Shown here piece by piece: positions 34,956 through 42,678 of a DNA stretch of 64,000 nt; the first letter of the stretch is position 1, and the number at the start of each line of letters is the position of its first letter. Position numbers and translations under genes: made by a program. Where the stretch lies: NCBI RefSeq assembly GCF_000332975.1, contig NZ_BANR01000023.1, forward strand, positions 34,677 to 98,676, written 5' to 3'. The notes beneath the pieces are model-generated. The model made no database searches. It saw only the letters and a list, made by a program, of their open reading frames with translations, and had not been told where the DNA came from. This stretch comes from Gordonia aichiensis NBRC 108223. Its GTDB lineage: Bacteria > Actinomycetota > Actinomycetes > Mycobacteriales > Mycobacteriaceae.

Positions 34956-35813
34956 TCAGACCAGTGGCCTACCGGTGCGGATGCGGCGCCGTACGTCGGC
35001 GAGCAGTGCGTTGAACGGGAACTGCTGCAACGGTTTCGGGAGGTGACGCACCACACTGCGGACAATGGCGTTGTGCACGTCGAACACCGTCTGCTGCCAC
35101 GGCGCCAGCTCGACGCCCATCTTGTCGCGAAAATCTTCCGGCAAGAACCCGATCGTCATGATGTACGACCACCAGCCGCCGAGCAGTGACACCACGGGCC
35201 CTGCGAACTCCATGCGCGCGATCGCCAGGAGGTGCTCGCGGATCGGTGGATCGATCTCGAGCGTGGAAACCGTTTCTTGCCAATAGCTTTCGAAGTCAGC
35301 ACGGGTGGCGGGCCACATCTTCGCCGGCACCTGCAGGGTGGTGCCCATGACGGCGCCCGCTCGATACGTCTCCTCGGAGATGATCGACGGATCGCCGTAG
35401 ATGTGTTGTACGTCCTCCCAGCCCTTGTACAGGCACGCGGCAACCCAGAGTTGCAGCACCGGGTCGAATGCGTTGTAGGCCACCGGGCTGTCGGGGGTGG
35501 AGTGCACCCTGGCGTGCGCCCGGCCGACAGCCCGCCGATACGCCTTGCGATCGGTGGGCGAGCCCAGCGCGGCGACGGCGAGGTAACTCAGCGTCGTCCT
35601 GGTGCGTTTGACCGGATGCCTGAACAGGTTGCCCGAGTCGACCCGGCTCTCGTATACCCCGTAGCCGACGGCGGGCATCGCGAGCTGCATGATCACGTTC
35701 GCGGGCCCTGCGAGAGCCGCAACACCGAGCATCGTCAGATCGGAACTGTCGATCTCGTCGCGCCTCGCGCGCTCCCGTGTCGTGTCGTCGGATCGGGTAT
35801 CGGGCACGCTCAT
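34956..35813 (-). CDS. Oxygenase MpaB family protein (DUF2236)
   Basis: A 285-residue DUF2236 protein. The early FRHPVKRTRTTLSYLAVAALG segment and GRAHARVH carry the family's conserved Arg/His positions, and the helical fold follows. Family members include latex-clearing protein and MpaB-type oxygenases, often haem-dependent, and many Mycobacteriales paralogues of unknown substrate. ATG 35813 (MSVPDTRS). It is divergent from a TetR gene with a palindrome between them, so control by that regulator is likely. Confidence 0.83.
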   Translation of the reverse strand: MSVPDTRSDDTTRERARRDEIDSSDLTMLGVAALAGPANVIMQLAMPAVGYGVYESRVDSGNLFRHPVKRTRTTLSYLAVAALGSPTDRKAYRRAVGRAHARVHSTPDSPVAYNAFDPVLQLWVAACLYKGWEDVQHIYGDPSIISEETYRAGAVMGTTLQVPAKMWPATRADFESYWQETVSTLEIDPPIREHLLAIARMEFAGPVVSLLGGWWSYIMTIGFLPEDFRDKMGVELAPWQQTVFDVHNAIVRSVVRHLPKPLQQFPFNALLADVRRRIRTGRPLV

Positions 35814-35830
35814 CGTTCCGACTCCTATCT

Positions 35831-35846
35831 GGTAACACCTGTTGCC
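35831..35846. promoter_or_regulatory. Candidate TetR operator
   Basis: GGTAACA-CC-TGTTGCC, a 7-2-7 palindrome with one mismatch, lies 17 bp upstream of the MpaB start and 92 bp upstream of the divergent TetR gene. Confidence 0.45.
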
Positions 35847-35937
35847 TGATTCAACCCCCGTTCCGATCCGGATGTCAAGATGGACTGGGGACGACGAGGC
35901 TCGGCGGAAAGCCTCAGCGGTGAGAGAAGGATTCCGG

Positions 35938-36561
35938 GTGAGCGAAGGCCTACGCACCTACAGCGGCCTGAAGGGTGACGAGCGTGTGGCGCGCCGCCGC
36001 ATCGCCCTGATGGATGCGACGCTCGAACTGCTCGGCGGTCAGCCGCCGCAGTCGGTGACGGTTCGTGGCGTGTGCGGGGCAGCGTCGCTCAATCCGCGCT
36101 ATTTCTACGAGAGTTTCGAGTCGGTCGAGGCGTTGGTCTCAGCGACCTACGACCGCGTGATCGAGGAGATCTCGCGTGATGCGCTCGCCGCGTTCGCCAC
36201 GGGCGATGACGGTGGCGCCAAGGTGCGTGCTGCTGTCACGGCCATCGTGTCGATCATCGATTCGGATCGTCGAAAGGGCAGACTGCTGTTCTCGCCGATG
36301 CTGACCAGCCCGGTCCTGGCCGAGAAACGACGCGATTCGACGGCCGTGTTCGCGGCGATGACGCTCGACACCACGTCCGCGGCCCTGCACACCGCGCCTG
36401 GTCCGAGGGCCATCGGTGCTGCACAGTTCCAGGTCGGAGGGCTTGGTCGGCTCCTGGCGGCGTGGCTCGACGACGAGGTACCACTGGGTCGGGACGAGGT
36501 CGTCGACCTGAGCGTCTCGCTGATGATCTCGCTGGCGCCTGCGGTGACGCGGAGGGTATAG
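35938..36561 (+). CDS. TetR-family regulator
   Basis: A 207-residue protein with an atypical HTH near residues 18-65 (RRRIALMDATLELLGGQ through SLNPRYFYESFESVEAL) and a helical ligand domain. The GTG at 35938 is preferred because AGAAGGA lies upstream. It probably controls the divergent MpaB-family gene. The stop is 4 nt from the next TetR gene, so the two regulators are likely co-transcribed. Confidence 0.85.
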   Translation: MSEGLRTYSGLKGDERVARRRIALMDATLELLGGQPPQSVTVRGVCGAASLNPRYFYESFESVEALVSATYDRVIEEISRDALAAFATGDDGGAKVRAAVTAIVSIIDSDRRKGRLLFSPMLTSPVLAEKRRDSTAVFAAMTLDTTSAALHTAPGPRAIGAAQFQVGGLGRLLAAWLDDEVPLGRDEVVDLSVSLMISLAPAVTRRV

Positions 36562-36565
36562 GGAT

Positions 36566-37216
36566 ATGTTGGATGCCATGAGTAGCGGCGTCGACGATAC
36601 GGAAGTGGAGGAGCAGACCGGGCGCTGGCGTGATTTCGGCGAACCCGAGTTACCCGTCCCGCTCGCTGCTGCGCTGGCGGCATTCACAGAACACGGCTAC
36701 CACGGAACGTCGGTGCGTGAGATCGCCGCGCGGGCCAATCTGTCGGTTCCGGGGCTCTACCATCACTATCCGTCGAAGCAGTCGCTACTGCAGGGGCTGC
36801 TCGACAGGACGATGACCGATCTGCTGGCTCGCTCGGAGCAGGCCGTGGCTGAGGCAGGACCTGAACCGGTCGACCAGTTCGACGCCGTCGTCGAGTCGCT
36901 CCTGCGGTTCCATATGTATCGGCGTGAGCAGGCGTTTGTCGGATCGACCGAGATCCGCAGTCTCGACAGCTCGTACAAGCAGACCTACATCGGACTACGC
37001 GATCGCCAGCAGCGGATGGTCGATGAGATCGTGTTCGCGGGAGTCGAAGCCGGTGATTTCCGCACCAGCTATCCCAAGGATGCGGCGCGCGCGGTCACCA
37101 CGATCTGTGTCGGTGTGTCGACCTGGTTCAAGCCCGACGGCGAGCTCGGACCGGACGAGCTGATCGCGCGCAATCTGGATCTCTCGAGAGCCACCGTCGG
37201 ATACGTTGAGCGCTGA
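36566..37216 (+). CDS. TetR-family regulator, second of pair
   Basis: A 216-residue TetR protein: HTH at residues ~25-75 (AFTEHGYHGTSVREIAARAN, LYHHYPSKQSLL) and a C-terminal ligand domain of the type often next to acyl-CoA genes. An in-frame ATG at 36578 is also possible. The acyl-CoA dehydrogenase follows 160 bp downstream, so regulation of that pair is the simplest inference. Confidence 0.87.
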   Translation: MLDAMSSGVDDTEVEEQTGRWRDFGEPELPVPLAAALAAFTEHGYHGTSVREIAARANLSVPGLYHHYPSKQSLLQGLLDRTMTDLLARSEQAVAEAGPEPVDQFDAVVESLLRFHMYRREQAFVGSTEIRSLDSSYKQTYIGLRDRQQRMVDEIVFAGVEAGDFRTSYPKDAARAVTTICVGVSTWFKPDGELGPDELIARNLDLSRATVGYVER

Positions 37217-37377
37217 CGCCCGCGTCGGGTGAGCGGTGAACGCCGTTCGTGTCGCGCGGCGGTTGACCAAAGTCGACGGTGTCTGGCACTCTGATGTGCG
37301 CCGAACGAACGCTCGGTCGGCGAGTGCGTGGCCAGGATGTCGCGTGGGACACCGACGACCCCGAGGACGGAGACCTG

Positions 37378-38601
37378 ATGGCAGTGGAGCTGGGCTATTC
37401 ACCCGAGGTGGTGGATCTCGCGACAAGGACTACGGCGTTCATCCGCGATGTCGTGTTGCCGATCGAGGATGCCAACGACGGCGACATCATGGCGGCGGGC
37501 GGCGACCAATTGCGGGTCGACCTGAATCGTCAGGCCAAGGAACTCGGAATCTTTGCGCCCCATGCGCCCGTCGAATTCGGCGGCCACGGCCTGTCGATGT
37601 CCGACCGCGTGCCGGTCTTCGAGGCTGGTGGCTATTCGACGTTCGGCCCCGCAGCTCTGCACATCGGAGCGCCCGACGAGGGCAACGTGCACATGCTGGC
37701 GCACATCGCCGATGACGAGCAGAAGCTGAAATACCTTGCACCGCTGGCAGCAGGTGACGTGCGCTCTGCCTTCGCGATGAGCGAGCCCGCGCCGGGAGCG
37801 GGCTCGGACCCCAACCAACTGCGTACCGAGGCAACCAAGGTCGACGGCGGTTGGAAGATCAACGGCGAGAAGCGATTCATCACCGGAGCCGACGGAGCAG
37901 GCTTCTACATCATCATGGCGCGGACAGCCGGAGCGCCGGGAGACCGCGGCGGCGCAACGATGTTCCTCGCACCGGGCGACACGCCGGGTATCGAGGTCAC
38001 GCGTCATATCCACACCACTGACCGCGCAATGATCGGAGGTCACTGCGAAGTCCGCTTCACCGACGTCTTCGTTCCCGACTCCGACGTTCTCGGCGAGGTG
38101 GATCAGGGCTATCGCTACGCTCAGGTGCGGCTCGGCCCCGCACGCATGACGCACGTCATGCGCTGGCTCGGAGTGGCGGTGCGCTGTCACGAGGTCGCGG
38201 TCGATTACGTGGCGCACCGCAACGGATTCGGTGGGACGCTGGGCGATCTCGGCATGGTTCAACAGATGGTGGCAGACAACGAGATCGACCTCGCTGCGTC
38301 GCGTGCATTGCTGGTCAAGGCATGCCACGAACTCGATCAGGGTGGCCACGCATCGTCGGAAACCTCGATCGCCAAGACCTTTGCTGCAGAAGCGTACTCA
38401 CGGATCGTCGACCGCTCGATCCAGATGTGCGGAGGGCTCGGCGTCTCCGACGACCTGCCACTCGCACGTTTACAGCGAGAACTCCGACCGTTCCGGATCT
38501 ACGACGGCCCGTCCGAGGTGCACCGCTGGGCGATAGCGCGCCGGGCCATCGGACGCGCGCGCAAGAGCAGGGCCGCGACACAACAGGGAGAGGGCTCATG
38601 A
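37378..38601 (+). CDS. Acyl-CoA dehydrogenase, ACAD10/11-like
   Basis: A 407-residue FAD enzyme. The FAD/substrate motif FAMSEPAPGAGSDP, the middle beta-domain and the C-terminal QMCGGLGVSDDLPLAR are present. In most family members the catalytic base lies in an IYEG motif; here it is IYDGPSEVHR, so the base would be Asp, as in the ACAD10/ACAD11 group (DGPxEVH). The start of the next gene, an APH-like kinase, overlaps the stop by four bases. ACAD10/11 fuse these two activities and act on phosphorylated 4-hydroxyacyl-CoAs. ATG 37378 is preceded by GGAG. Confidence 0.9.
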   Translation: MAVELGYSPEVVDLATRTTAFIRDVVLPIEDANDGDIMAAGGDQLRVDLNRQAKELGIFAPHAPVEFGGHGLSMSDRVPVFEAGGYSTFGPAALHIGAPDEGNVHMLAHIADDEQKLKYLAPLAAGDVRSAFAMSEPAPGAGSDPNQLRTEATKVDGGWKINGEKRFITGADGAGFYIIMARTAGAPGDRGGATMFLAPGDTPGIEVTRHIHTTDRAMIGGHCEVRFTDVFVPDSDVLGEVDQGYRYAQVRLGPARMTHVMRWLGVAVRCHEVAVDYVAHRNGFGGTLGDLGMVQQMVADNEIDLAASRALLVKACHELDQGGHASSETSIAKTFAAEAYSRIVDRSIQMCGGLGVSDDLPLARLQRELRPFRIYDGPSEVHRWAIARRAIGRARKSRAATQQGEGS

Positions 38602-39611
38602 GTGCCGTCGATTCGGTTCTCGAACCGCATGTGCTGCAACAGTTTCTGCTCGATCATGGAGTCGACGTCGCGGGACCGCTCGATGTCGAGCTCATCAGCG
38701 GCGGAAAGTCGAACCTCACGTTCATGGTCTCCGACGGCGTCCACCGCTGGGTTGCACGTCGGCCCCCGACGGGCGGCCTCACCCCGTCGGCACACGACAT
38801 GGGACGCGAGTGGGCCGTCACCTCGGCGCTCGCGCGCACCGACGTCCCGGTTGCCGCTCCGGTGGCCTTCGACTCCGACGGCTCGGTACTCGGGGCGCCG
38901 TGCACCGTCGTCGAATTCGTCGACGGGACGGTGATCCGCACCGACGATGACCTCGCTGCCTTGTCCGACGACGAGGTGGCACGCAACGCCGACGGGCTGA
39001 TCTCGACGCTCGCCGCACTGCATGCGGTGGACTACGACGAGGTGGGGCTCGGAGAGTTCGGCAGGCCGACGGGGTTCGCCGGTCGACAGGTGAAGCTCTG
39101 GGCGAGGCAGTGGTCACACGTCCGCAGCAGGGACCTGCCCGATGTCGATCGCCTCGTCGAGGCGCTCGGTGAACGGGTGCCTGAGCATGCACGCGCGACG
39201 ATCGTCCACGGTGATTATCGCGTCGACAATACGATTCTCTCCTCGAGCAACCCGGGAACTGTTGCAGCAGTGGTCGATTGGGAAATGTCGACGTTGGGCG
39301 ATCCGATCACCGACGTAGCCCTCATGTGCGTGTACCGCACACCGGTCTTCGATCGTGTACTCGGGTTCGACGGCGCGTGGACCAGTGCACGCTATCCGTC
39401 GGCCGACGAGATGGCACAGCAGTACGCAGCCTCGACCGGAAACGACCTCGGCGACTGGCCCTTCTACCTCGGGCTGGCGAACCTCAAACTCGGCGTGATC
39501 GCGGAGGGCATCAGCCATCGCGCCCGCGCGGGTGCGGCGTCGGAAGGCGCCGAGCACGCGGCCGAGGCCACCGGCGAGTTCATCGCCGCCGGATTGGCGG
39601 CGCTCGGCTGA
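38598..39611 (+). CDS. APH-family phosphotransferase, ACAD10/11-type kinase
   Basis: A 337-residue aminoglycoside-phosphotransferase-fold kinase. The N-lobe has ELISGGKSNLTFMV, and the catalytic loop is VHGDYRVDNTI with the metal-binding Asp in VVDWEMSTLGDP. No antibiotic role is implied: proteins of this subgroup pair with an acyl-CoA dehydrogenase. The ATG overlaps the dehydrogenase stop (ATGA), indicating translational coupling. The likely substrate is a 4-hydroxyacyl-CoA, as for LvaA in levulinate catabolism and the ACAD10/11 kinase domain; this is an inference. Confidence 0.88.
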   Translation: MSAVDSVLEPHVLQQFLLDHGVDVAGPLDVELISGGKSNLTFMVSDGVHRWVARRPPTGGLTPSAHDMGREWAVTSALARTDVPVAAPVAFDSDGSVLGAPCTVVEFVDGTVIRTDDDLAALSDDEVARNADGLISTLAALHAVDYDEVGLGEFGRPTGFAGRQVKLWARQWSHVRSRDLPDVDRLVEALGERVPEHARATIVHGDYRVDNTILSSSNPGTVAAVVDWEMSTLGDPITDVALMCVYRTPVFDRVLGFDGAWTSARYPSADEMAQQYAASTGNDLGDWPFYLGLANLKLGVIAEGISHRARAGAASEGAEHAAEATGEFIAAGLAALG

Positions 39612-39620
39612 ACGAGCTCC

Positions 39621-39688
39621 ACACGTGGGTTCAGTATGGCGACATGTGTGCTGCAGCAACCACATCCATCGATTCAACCCACATGTGT
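39621..39688. terminator. Imperfect inverted repeat between convergent genes
   Basis: ACACGTGGGTT (39621-39631) matches the complement of AACCCACATGTGT (39676-39688) with one mismatch. ACATGTGT is also repeated directly at 39642 and 39681. It lies between the convergent kinase and histidine phosphatase genes and may be a bidirectional terminator. Confidence 0.35.
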
Positions 39689-39766
39689 AGCTGCACTGGG
39701 CCTGGAACGGTCGAGAGTGCGTCGTCGCTGCCCGTCATGCATCAGCGAGTCGCGCCTGCGTTGCGT

Positions 39767-40534
39767 TCAGCGGAACGTCGCGACGCCGCCCTCGCGGTCG
39801 ACGAGGTGGGCGTGCTCGTTGAGGGACATCACCGAGACCCCGCTGCGGCCGACGAGGAGCTTGGTCACCGACGCGTTGACCATGGTGCGGGCCATCGCGG
39901 GCCACCGGTGCGGCGGAACTCCCCAGAGTTCGGCAATCAGCTGGGTGATGGTTCCCGCCGACGACACCACGAGCACGGTTTGTCCGCTGCCCGCCAACTC
40001 TGCTGCGCGCTCGCCCGCTCCGGTCACGCGCGAACGGAACTCGGGGTAGGTCTCACCTGAGCCGGTGGGTTTCGCGGCGCCGTCGGCCTCGGCCATGCTG
40101 GTCTGGTCGATCCAATGCGCGAGCCCGGCGTCGAGACGTTGTTGGTAGGACTTCTGGTCGGCGAACTCGTCCGCGGTGGCGGCTCCGACGAGTGCCGGGA
40201 GTTCGTACTCGTTCCAGGAGGGATCGACGACCGGTTCCGGTGCCGAGTCGAGGCGGGCGAGAACGCCGGCAAGAGTTTCGGTTTGTCGGGCGAGGTCGCC
40301 ACTGATCGCTGCGGTGACCCCGCCGACCTGAGCTGACAGCAGGGTTCCGGTCAGACCGGCCTGCACTCGACCGGTATCGGTGAGTCCGGGGCCGGTCGGC
40401 GCCGGGGAGGAGGCCGAGCCAACCGGATCGGCCGCAGTGGGATCTGTGGGAGTGGGGTTTTCACGAGCGGAATCGGTGACTCCGTATGCGGACGGGTTCG
40501 CTTGGCCATGGCGCACGAGGTAGATGACTCCCAT
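39767..40534 (-). CDS. Histidine phosphatase (phosphoglycerate-mutase) family
   Basis: A 255-residue enzyme with the phosphorylated His in LVRHGQA at the N-terminus and the second His region SSAGTITQLIAEL late in the fold. Residues ~28-55 are an insert rich in Pro/Thr/Ala. Substrate unknown; many family members are broad phosphatases. ATG 40534 gives the family N-terminus (MGVIYLVRHG). Confidence 0.87.
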   Translation of the reverse strand: MGVIYLVRHGQANPSAYGVTDSARENPTPTDPTAADPVGSASSPAPTGPGLTDTGRVQAGLTGTLLSAQVGGVTAAISGDLARQTETLAGVLARLDSAPEPVVDPSWNEYELPALVGAATADEFADQKSYQQRLDAGLAHWIDQTSMAEADGAAKPTGSGETYPEFRSRVTGAGERAAELAGSGQTVLVVSSAGTITQLIAELWGVPPHRWPAMARTMVNASVTKLLVGRSGVSVMSLNEHAHLVDREGGVATFR

Positions 40535-40596
40535 GGTGGGAAGCTTATGCCTCAACGGCACGATGACTTTCGTGCGGTGAGGCAGTCCGTACCTAC

Positions 40597-41019
40597 ATGG
40601 CGCCCACGATGTTCATCTCCCTGCCCGTCGACGACGTCGGACGTTCACGCAGGTTCTTCGAGAGCATCGGTTTCCGAACCGACGAGTGGTTCTCCGATGC
40701 CGGGACAGTGTGCCTACCGATCAACAGCGGCACGATGGTGGTGCTGCTGGCCGCCGGACGGTTTGCGGGGTACTCCGCAACGGGCTGCGGACGTGGTCGT
40801 CCAGCGCCCAGGTCGCGTGAGGTGGTCCTGGCATTCTCCGCGTCATCGCGCGGCCAGGTCGACGACATGGCCGACGCCGCACTCGCCAACGGCGGAACGA
40901 CGTTACGCGCTCCGGACGATCGCGGCTTCGCGTACAACCGGAGCTTCTGTGATCCCGATGGGCACGCGTGGGAGATCGTGTGGATGGACCCGGGAGCGAT
41001 CCCCGAGACGGCCCGCTGA
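40597..41019 (+). CDS. VOC-family (glyoxalase-like) protein
   Basis: A 140-residue beta-alpha-beta protein with FISLPVDDVGRSRRFFESIGF and the C-terminal FCDPDGHAWEIVWMD, the vicinal-oxygen-chelate fold. It could be a small metal enzyme or a ligand-binding protein. It is divergent from the histidine phosphatase gene and convergent with sigG. Confidence 0.83.
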   Translation: MAPTMFISLPVDDVGRSRRFFESIGFRTDEWFSDAGTVCLPINSGTMVVLLAAGRFAGYSATGCGRGRPAPRSREVVLAFSASSRGQVDDMADAALANGGTTLRAPDDRGFAYNRSFCDPDGHAWEIVWMDPGAIPETAR

Positions 41020-41046
41020 GGGGCGCTGGGGATCCTCGGCGCCGGG

Positions 41047-42135
41047 CTATCGGGCCCAGGGACTCGGCTCGCTGCGGGGAGGGGCGTCGTAGGGGGTTGC
41101 GGGCAGCCCGAATCGTGTGAAGACGGCCTCCATCTCGTCGCTGAAGAAGGCCACCACGTGTGACACCTTGATCGCGGGGGAGGAACCATCCGTGTCCTGG
41201 GCCGGGGCGATGTCGAGCACCTGCAGGTGGAACGGTCGGTGCGCCCCGTCGGGCTCGCGCATGTAGAGGCCGAATGCTGGTTGGCCGTTGGCGACGGTGG
41301 GAAGCAGGATCTGATCGCCCGCTTTCTCTGCCGGGCAGTTGTGGTGGATGAGCGTGCCGATCGCCGCTGGGCCCTGGTACCACCCGGTGAAGGGAGGCAT
41401 CTCCCAGATGGCCTTGTCGGTGAACATCTCGGCTATGGCGTCGACGTCGTATCGCTCGAACGCGGAGACGTACCGGGCGAGCAGCTCACGCTTGGCGTCG
41501 TCGGCGATCTCCGGAGATGAATCAGGTTGTGGTGCTGCATTTTTGAGTTGTTCACGAGCACGCTGCAGCAAACTGTTGACCGTCGCGGTGGTGACGCCGA
41601 TCGCGTCGGCCACCTCCGCCGCGCGCCACTGCAGCACATCGCGCAGGATCAGCACTGCCCGCTGCCGTTCAGGGAGATGCTGGAGCGCCGCGATGAACGC
41701 GAGCCGGATGGACTCCCGCGCGCCAACGACATAGGCCGGGTCGGCGTCGTCGCCCGGCGAGATCTCGTCGACGGACCCCGCGTACGGCTCGAGCCAGGGC
41801 ACTTCGCCGTCGGTCTCGAGGGTGTCGGTCGGGTCGAATGCATCGCCACCGAGACCAGAGGGCAGCGGTCTGCGCTGCTTGCTCTGCAGCGCGGTCAAGC
41901 ACGTGTTGGTCGCGATCTTGTGCAGCCACGTCCGCACCGATGCGCGGCCGTCGAACTTGTCGTAGGCGCGCCACGCCCGGAGGTAGGTGTCCTGCGTGAG
42001 ATCTTCCGCGTCGTGATGCGAGCCCATCATGCGATAGCAGTGGGCCAGGATCTCGCGGCGCAACGGCTCGGTGGCCGCGTGGAAATCGGCATCGCTGGTG
42101 GTCGACGGCGCAGCGGCGGGTGTCTGCGGAGACAT
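41047..42135 (-). CDS. sigG: ECF sigma factor SigG
   Basis: A 362-residue ECF sigma factor with a C-terminal SnoaL-like domain. Region 2 (CYRMMGSHHDAEDLTQDTYL, then TWLHKIATNTC) is about residues 32-90; region 4 (LPERQRAVLILRDVLQW, then AVNSLL-type helix) is about 170-215. The C-terminal domain at ~240-345 has IWEMPPFTGWYQGP. Sequence over its length matches mycobacterial SigG closely. The SnoaL-like domain replaces an anti-sigma partner in such factors. ATG 42135 chosen; an upstream ATG at 42165 is possible. No anti-sigma gene is adjacent. Confidence 0.9.
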   Translation of the reverse strand: MSPQTPAAAPSTTSDADFHAATEPLRREILAHCYRMMGSHHDAEDLTQDTYLRAWRAYDKFDGRASVRTWLHKIATNTCLTALQSKQRRPLPSGLGGDAFDPTDTLETDGEVPWLEPYAGSVDEISPGDDADPAYVVGARESIRLAFIAALQHLPERQRAVLILRDVLQWRAAEVADAIGVTTATVNSLLQRAREQLKNAAPQPDSSPEIADDAKRELLARYVSAFERYDVDAIAEMFTDKAIWEMPPFTGWYQGPAAIGTLIHHNCPAEKAGDQILLPTVANGQPAFGLYMREPDGAHRPFHLQVLDIAPAQDTDGSSPAIKVSHVVAFFSDEMEAVFTRFGLPATPYDAPPRSEPSPWAR

Positions 42136-42358
42136 GTGACCCAGGCTACGACAGGGTGCCGACATCCCCCGGGGGCTTTCCGGTCGATCATGTCGATCGG
42201 CGGAGGGGACGGAGACTTTTGCGCGCGGTGCGTATAACCCGCGACGCCGTGCGATGCGCCGCCTATCGTCGCCGGTGAACGCCTCTGCCGAAGCCGAGAA
42301 GTGGTCTATGACCTGCGGCGGGAGACCTGTAGGGGAGTTGCGGGCCGCGCCGATCAGT

Positions 42359-42367
42359 TGCTAGCTT
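42359..42367 (+). promoter_or_regulatory. Extended -10 box for the leaderless uORF
   Basis: TGCTAGCTT: an extended -10 (TGn) with TAGCTT at 42362-42367, followed by seven bases and ATG 42375, the spacing of a leaderless start. Confidence 0.55.
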
Positions 42368-42374
42368 CGTGCAC

Positions 42375-42491
42375 ATGACGAGCGAGCACGACCGCGCCCT
42401 GGCGCAGATCTCAGAGGTGACCTACGTGATCACCGCTCTGGGTTGTCGTCTGCCGTTCGCCCGTGTGCTGTGTTGCCGTCGAATGCGTTGA
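42375..42491 (+). CDS. Leaderless 38-residue cysteine-containing leader peptide
   Basis: The peptide starts MTSEHDRALAQ and ends RVLCCRRMR. Cys codons are at 42444, 42471 and 42474, the last two adjacent and five codons from the stop. The ATG sits 8 nt after a -10 box, so translation would begin at the mRNA 5' end. Leaderless short frames with adjacent Cys codons are known in mycobacteria to sense cysteinyl-tRNA supply and attenuate downstream genes. Here the downstream gene, about 190 nt away, is an Rv0485-like ROK-type regulator, whose Mycobacterium tuberculosis counterpart precedes the mycothiol gene mshA. The peptide is probably a ribosome-stall sensor, not a functional protein. Confidence 0.55.
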   Translation: MTSEHDRALAQISEVTYVITALGCRLPFARVLCCRRMR

Positions 42492-42532
42492 TCCCGAGTT
42501 CTTCTTCCTCCAGAACCCTCCCGCATTCCACC

Positions 42533-42655
42533 GCGAATCCTCCGGTCGTCGTCGACCTCATGCCGTGAACCCCTGATCGTCGGCTCCCGGGCCTGAAGTT
42601 TGTTCACGTAGCAGCGACGCGAACGCCACGGATTCGCCTGCCGCGACACCGGCAG
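42533..42655 (+). promoter_or_regulatory. Structured leader RNA: three predicted stems
   Basis: GCGAATCC (42533-42540) pairs with GGATTCGC (42630-42637), enclosing CGTGAAC (42564-42570) paired with GTTCACG (42602-42608). Directly after lies CTGCCG/CGGCAG (42638-42643/42650-42655). The AGGA ribosome site of the regulator is at 42666-42669. This fits an attenuator controlled by the leader peptide. Confidence 0.45.
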
Positions 42656-42678
42656 TTCGATACCTAGGACACACACTC

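Larger units (their letters stand above)
42136..42678. other. 543-bp intergenic region with predicted leader and attenuator
   Basis: Between sigG and the ROK-type regulator. It holds an extended -10 box, a leaderless 38-codon Cys-containing frame, and three nested or adjacent hairpins before the regulator's ribosome site (each listed separately). In the first ~220 bp I see nothing beyond the likely sigG promoter region. Confidence 0.6.

Noticed and set aside
38598..39611. Aminoglycoside resistance gene.
   Set aside because: The APH fold is present, but coupling to an ACAD10/11-like dehydrogenase points to acyl-CoA metabolism.
42422..42676. 84-codon reverse-strand open frame in the sigG-ROK gap.
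   Set aside because: Arg-rich composition, no ribosome site, and it opposes the better-supported leader peptide.
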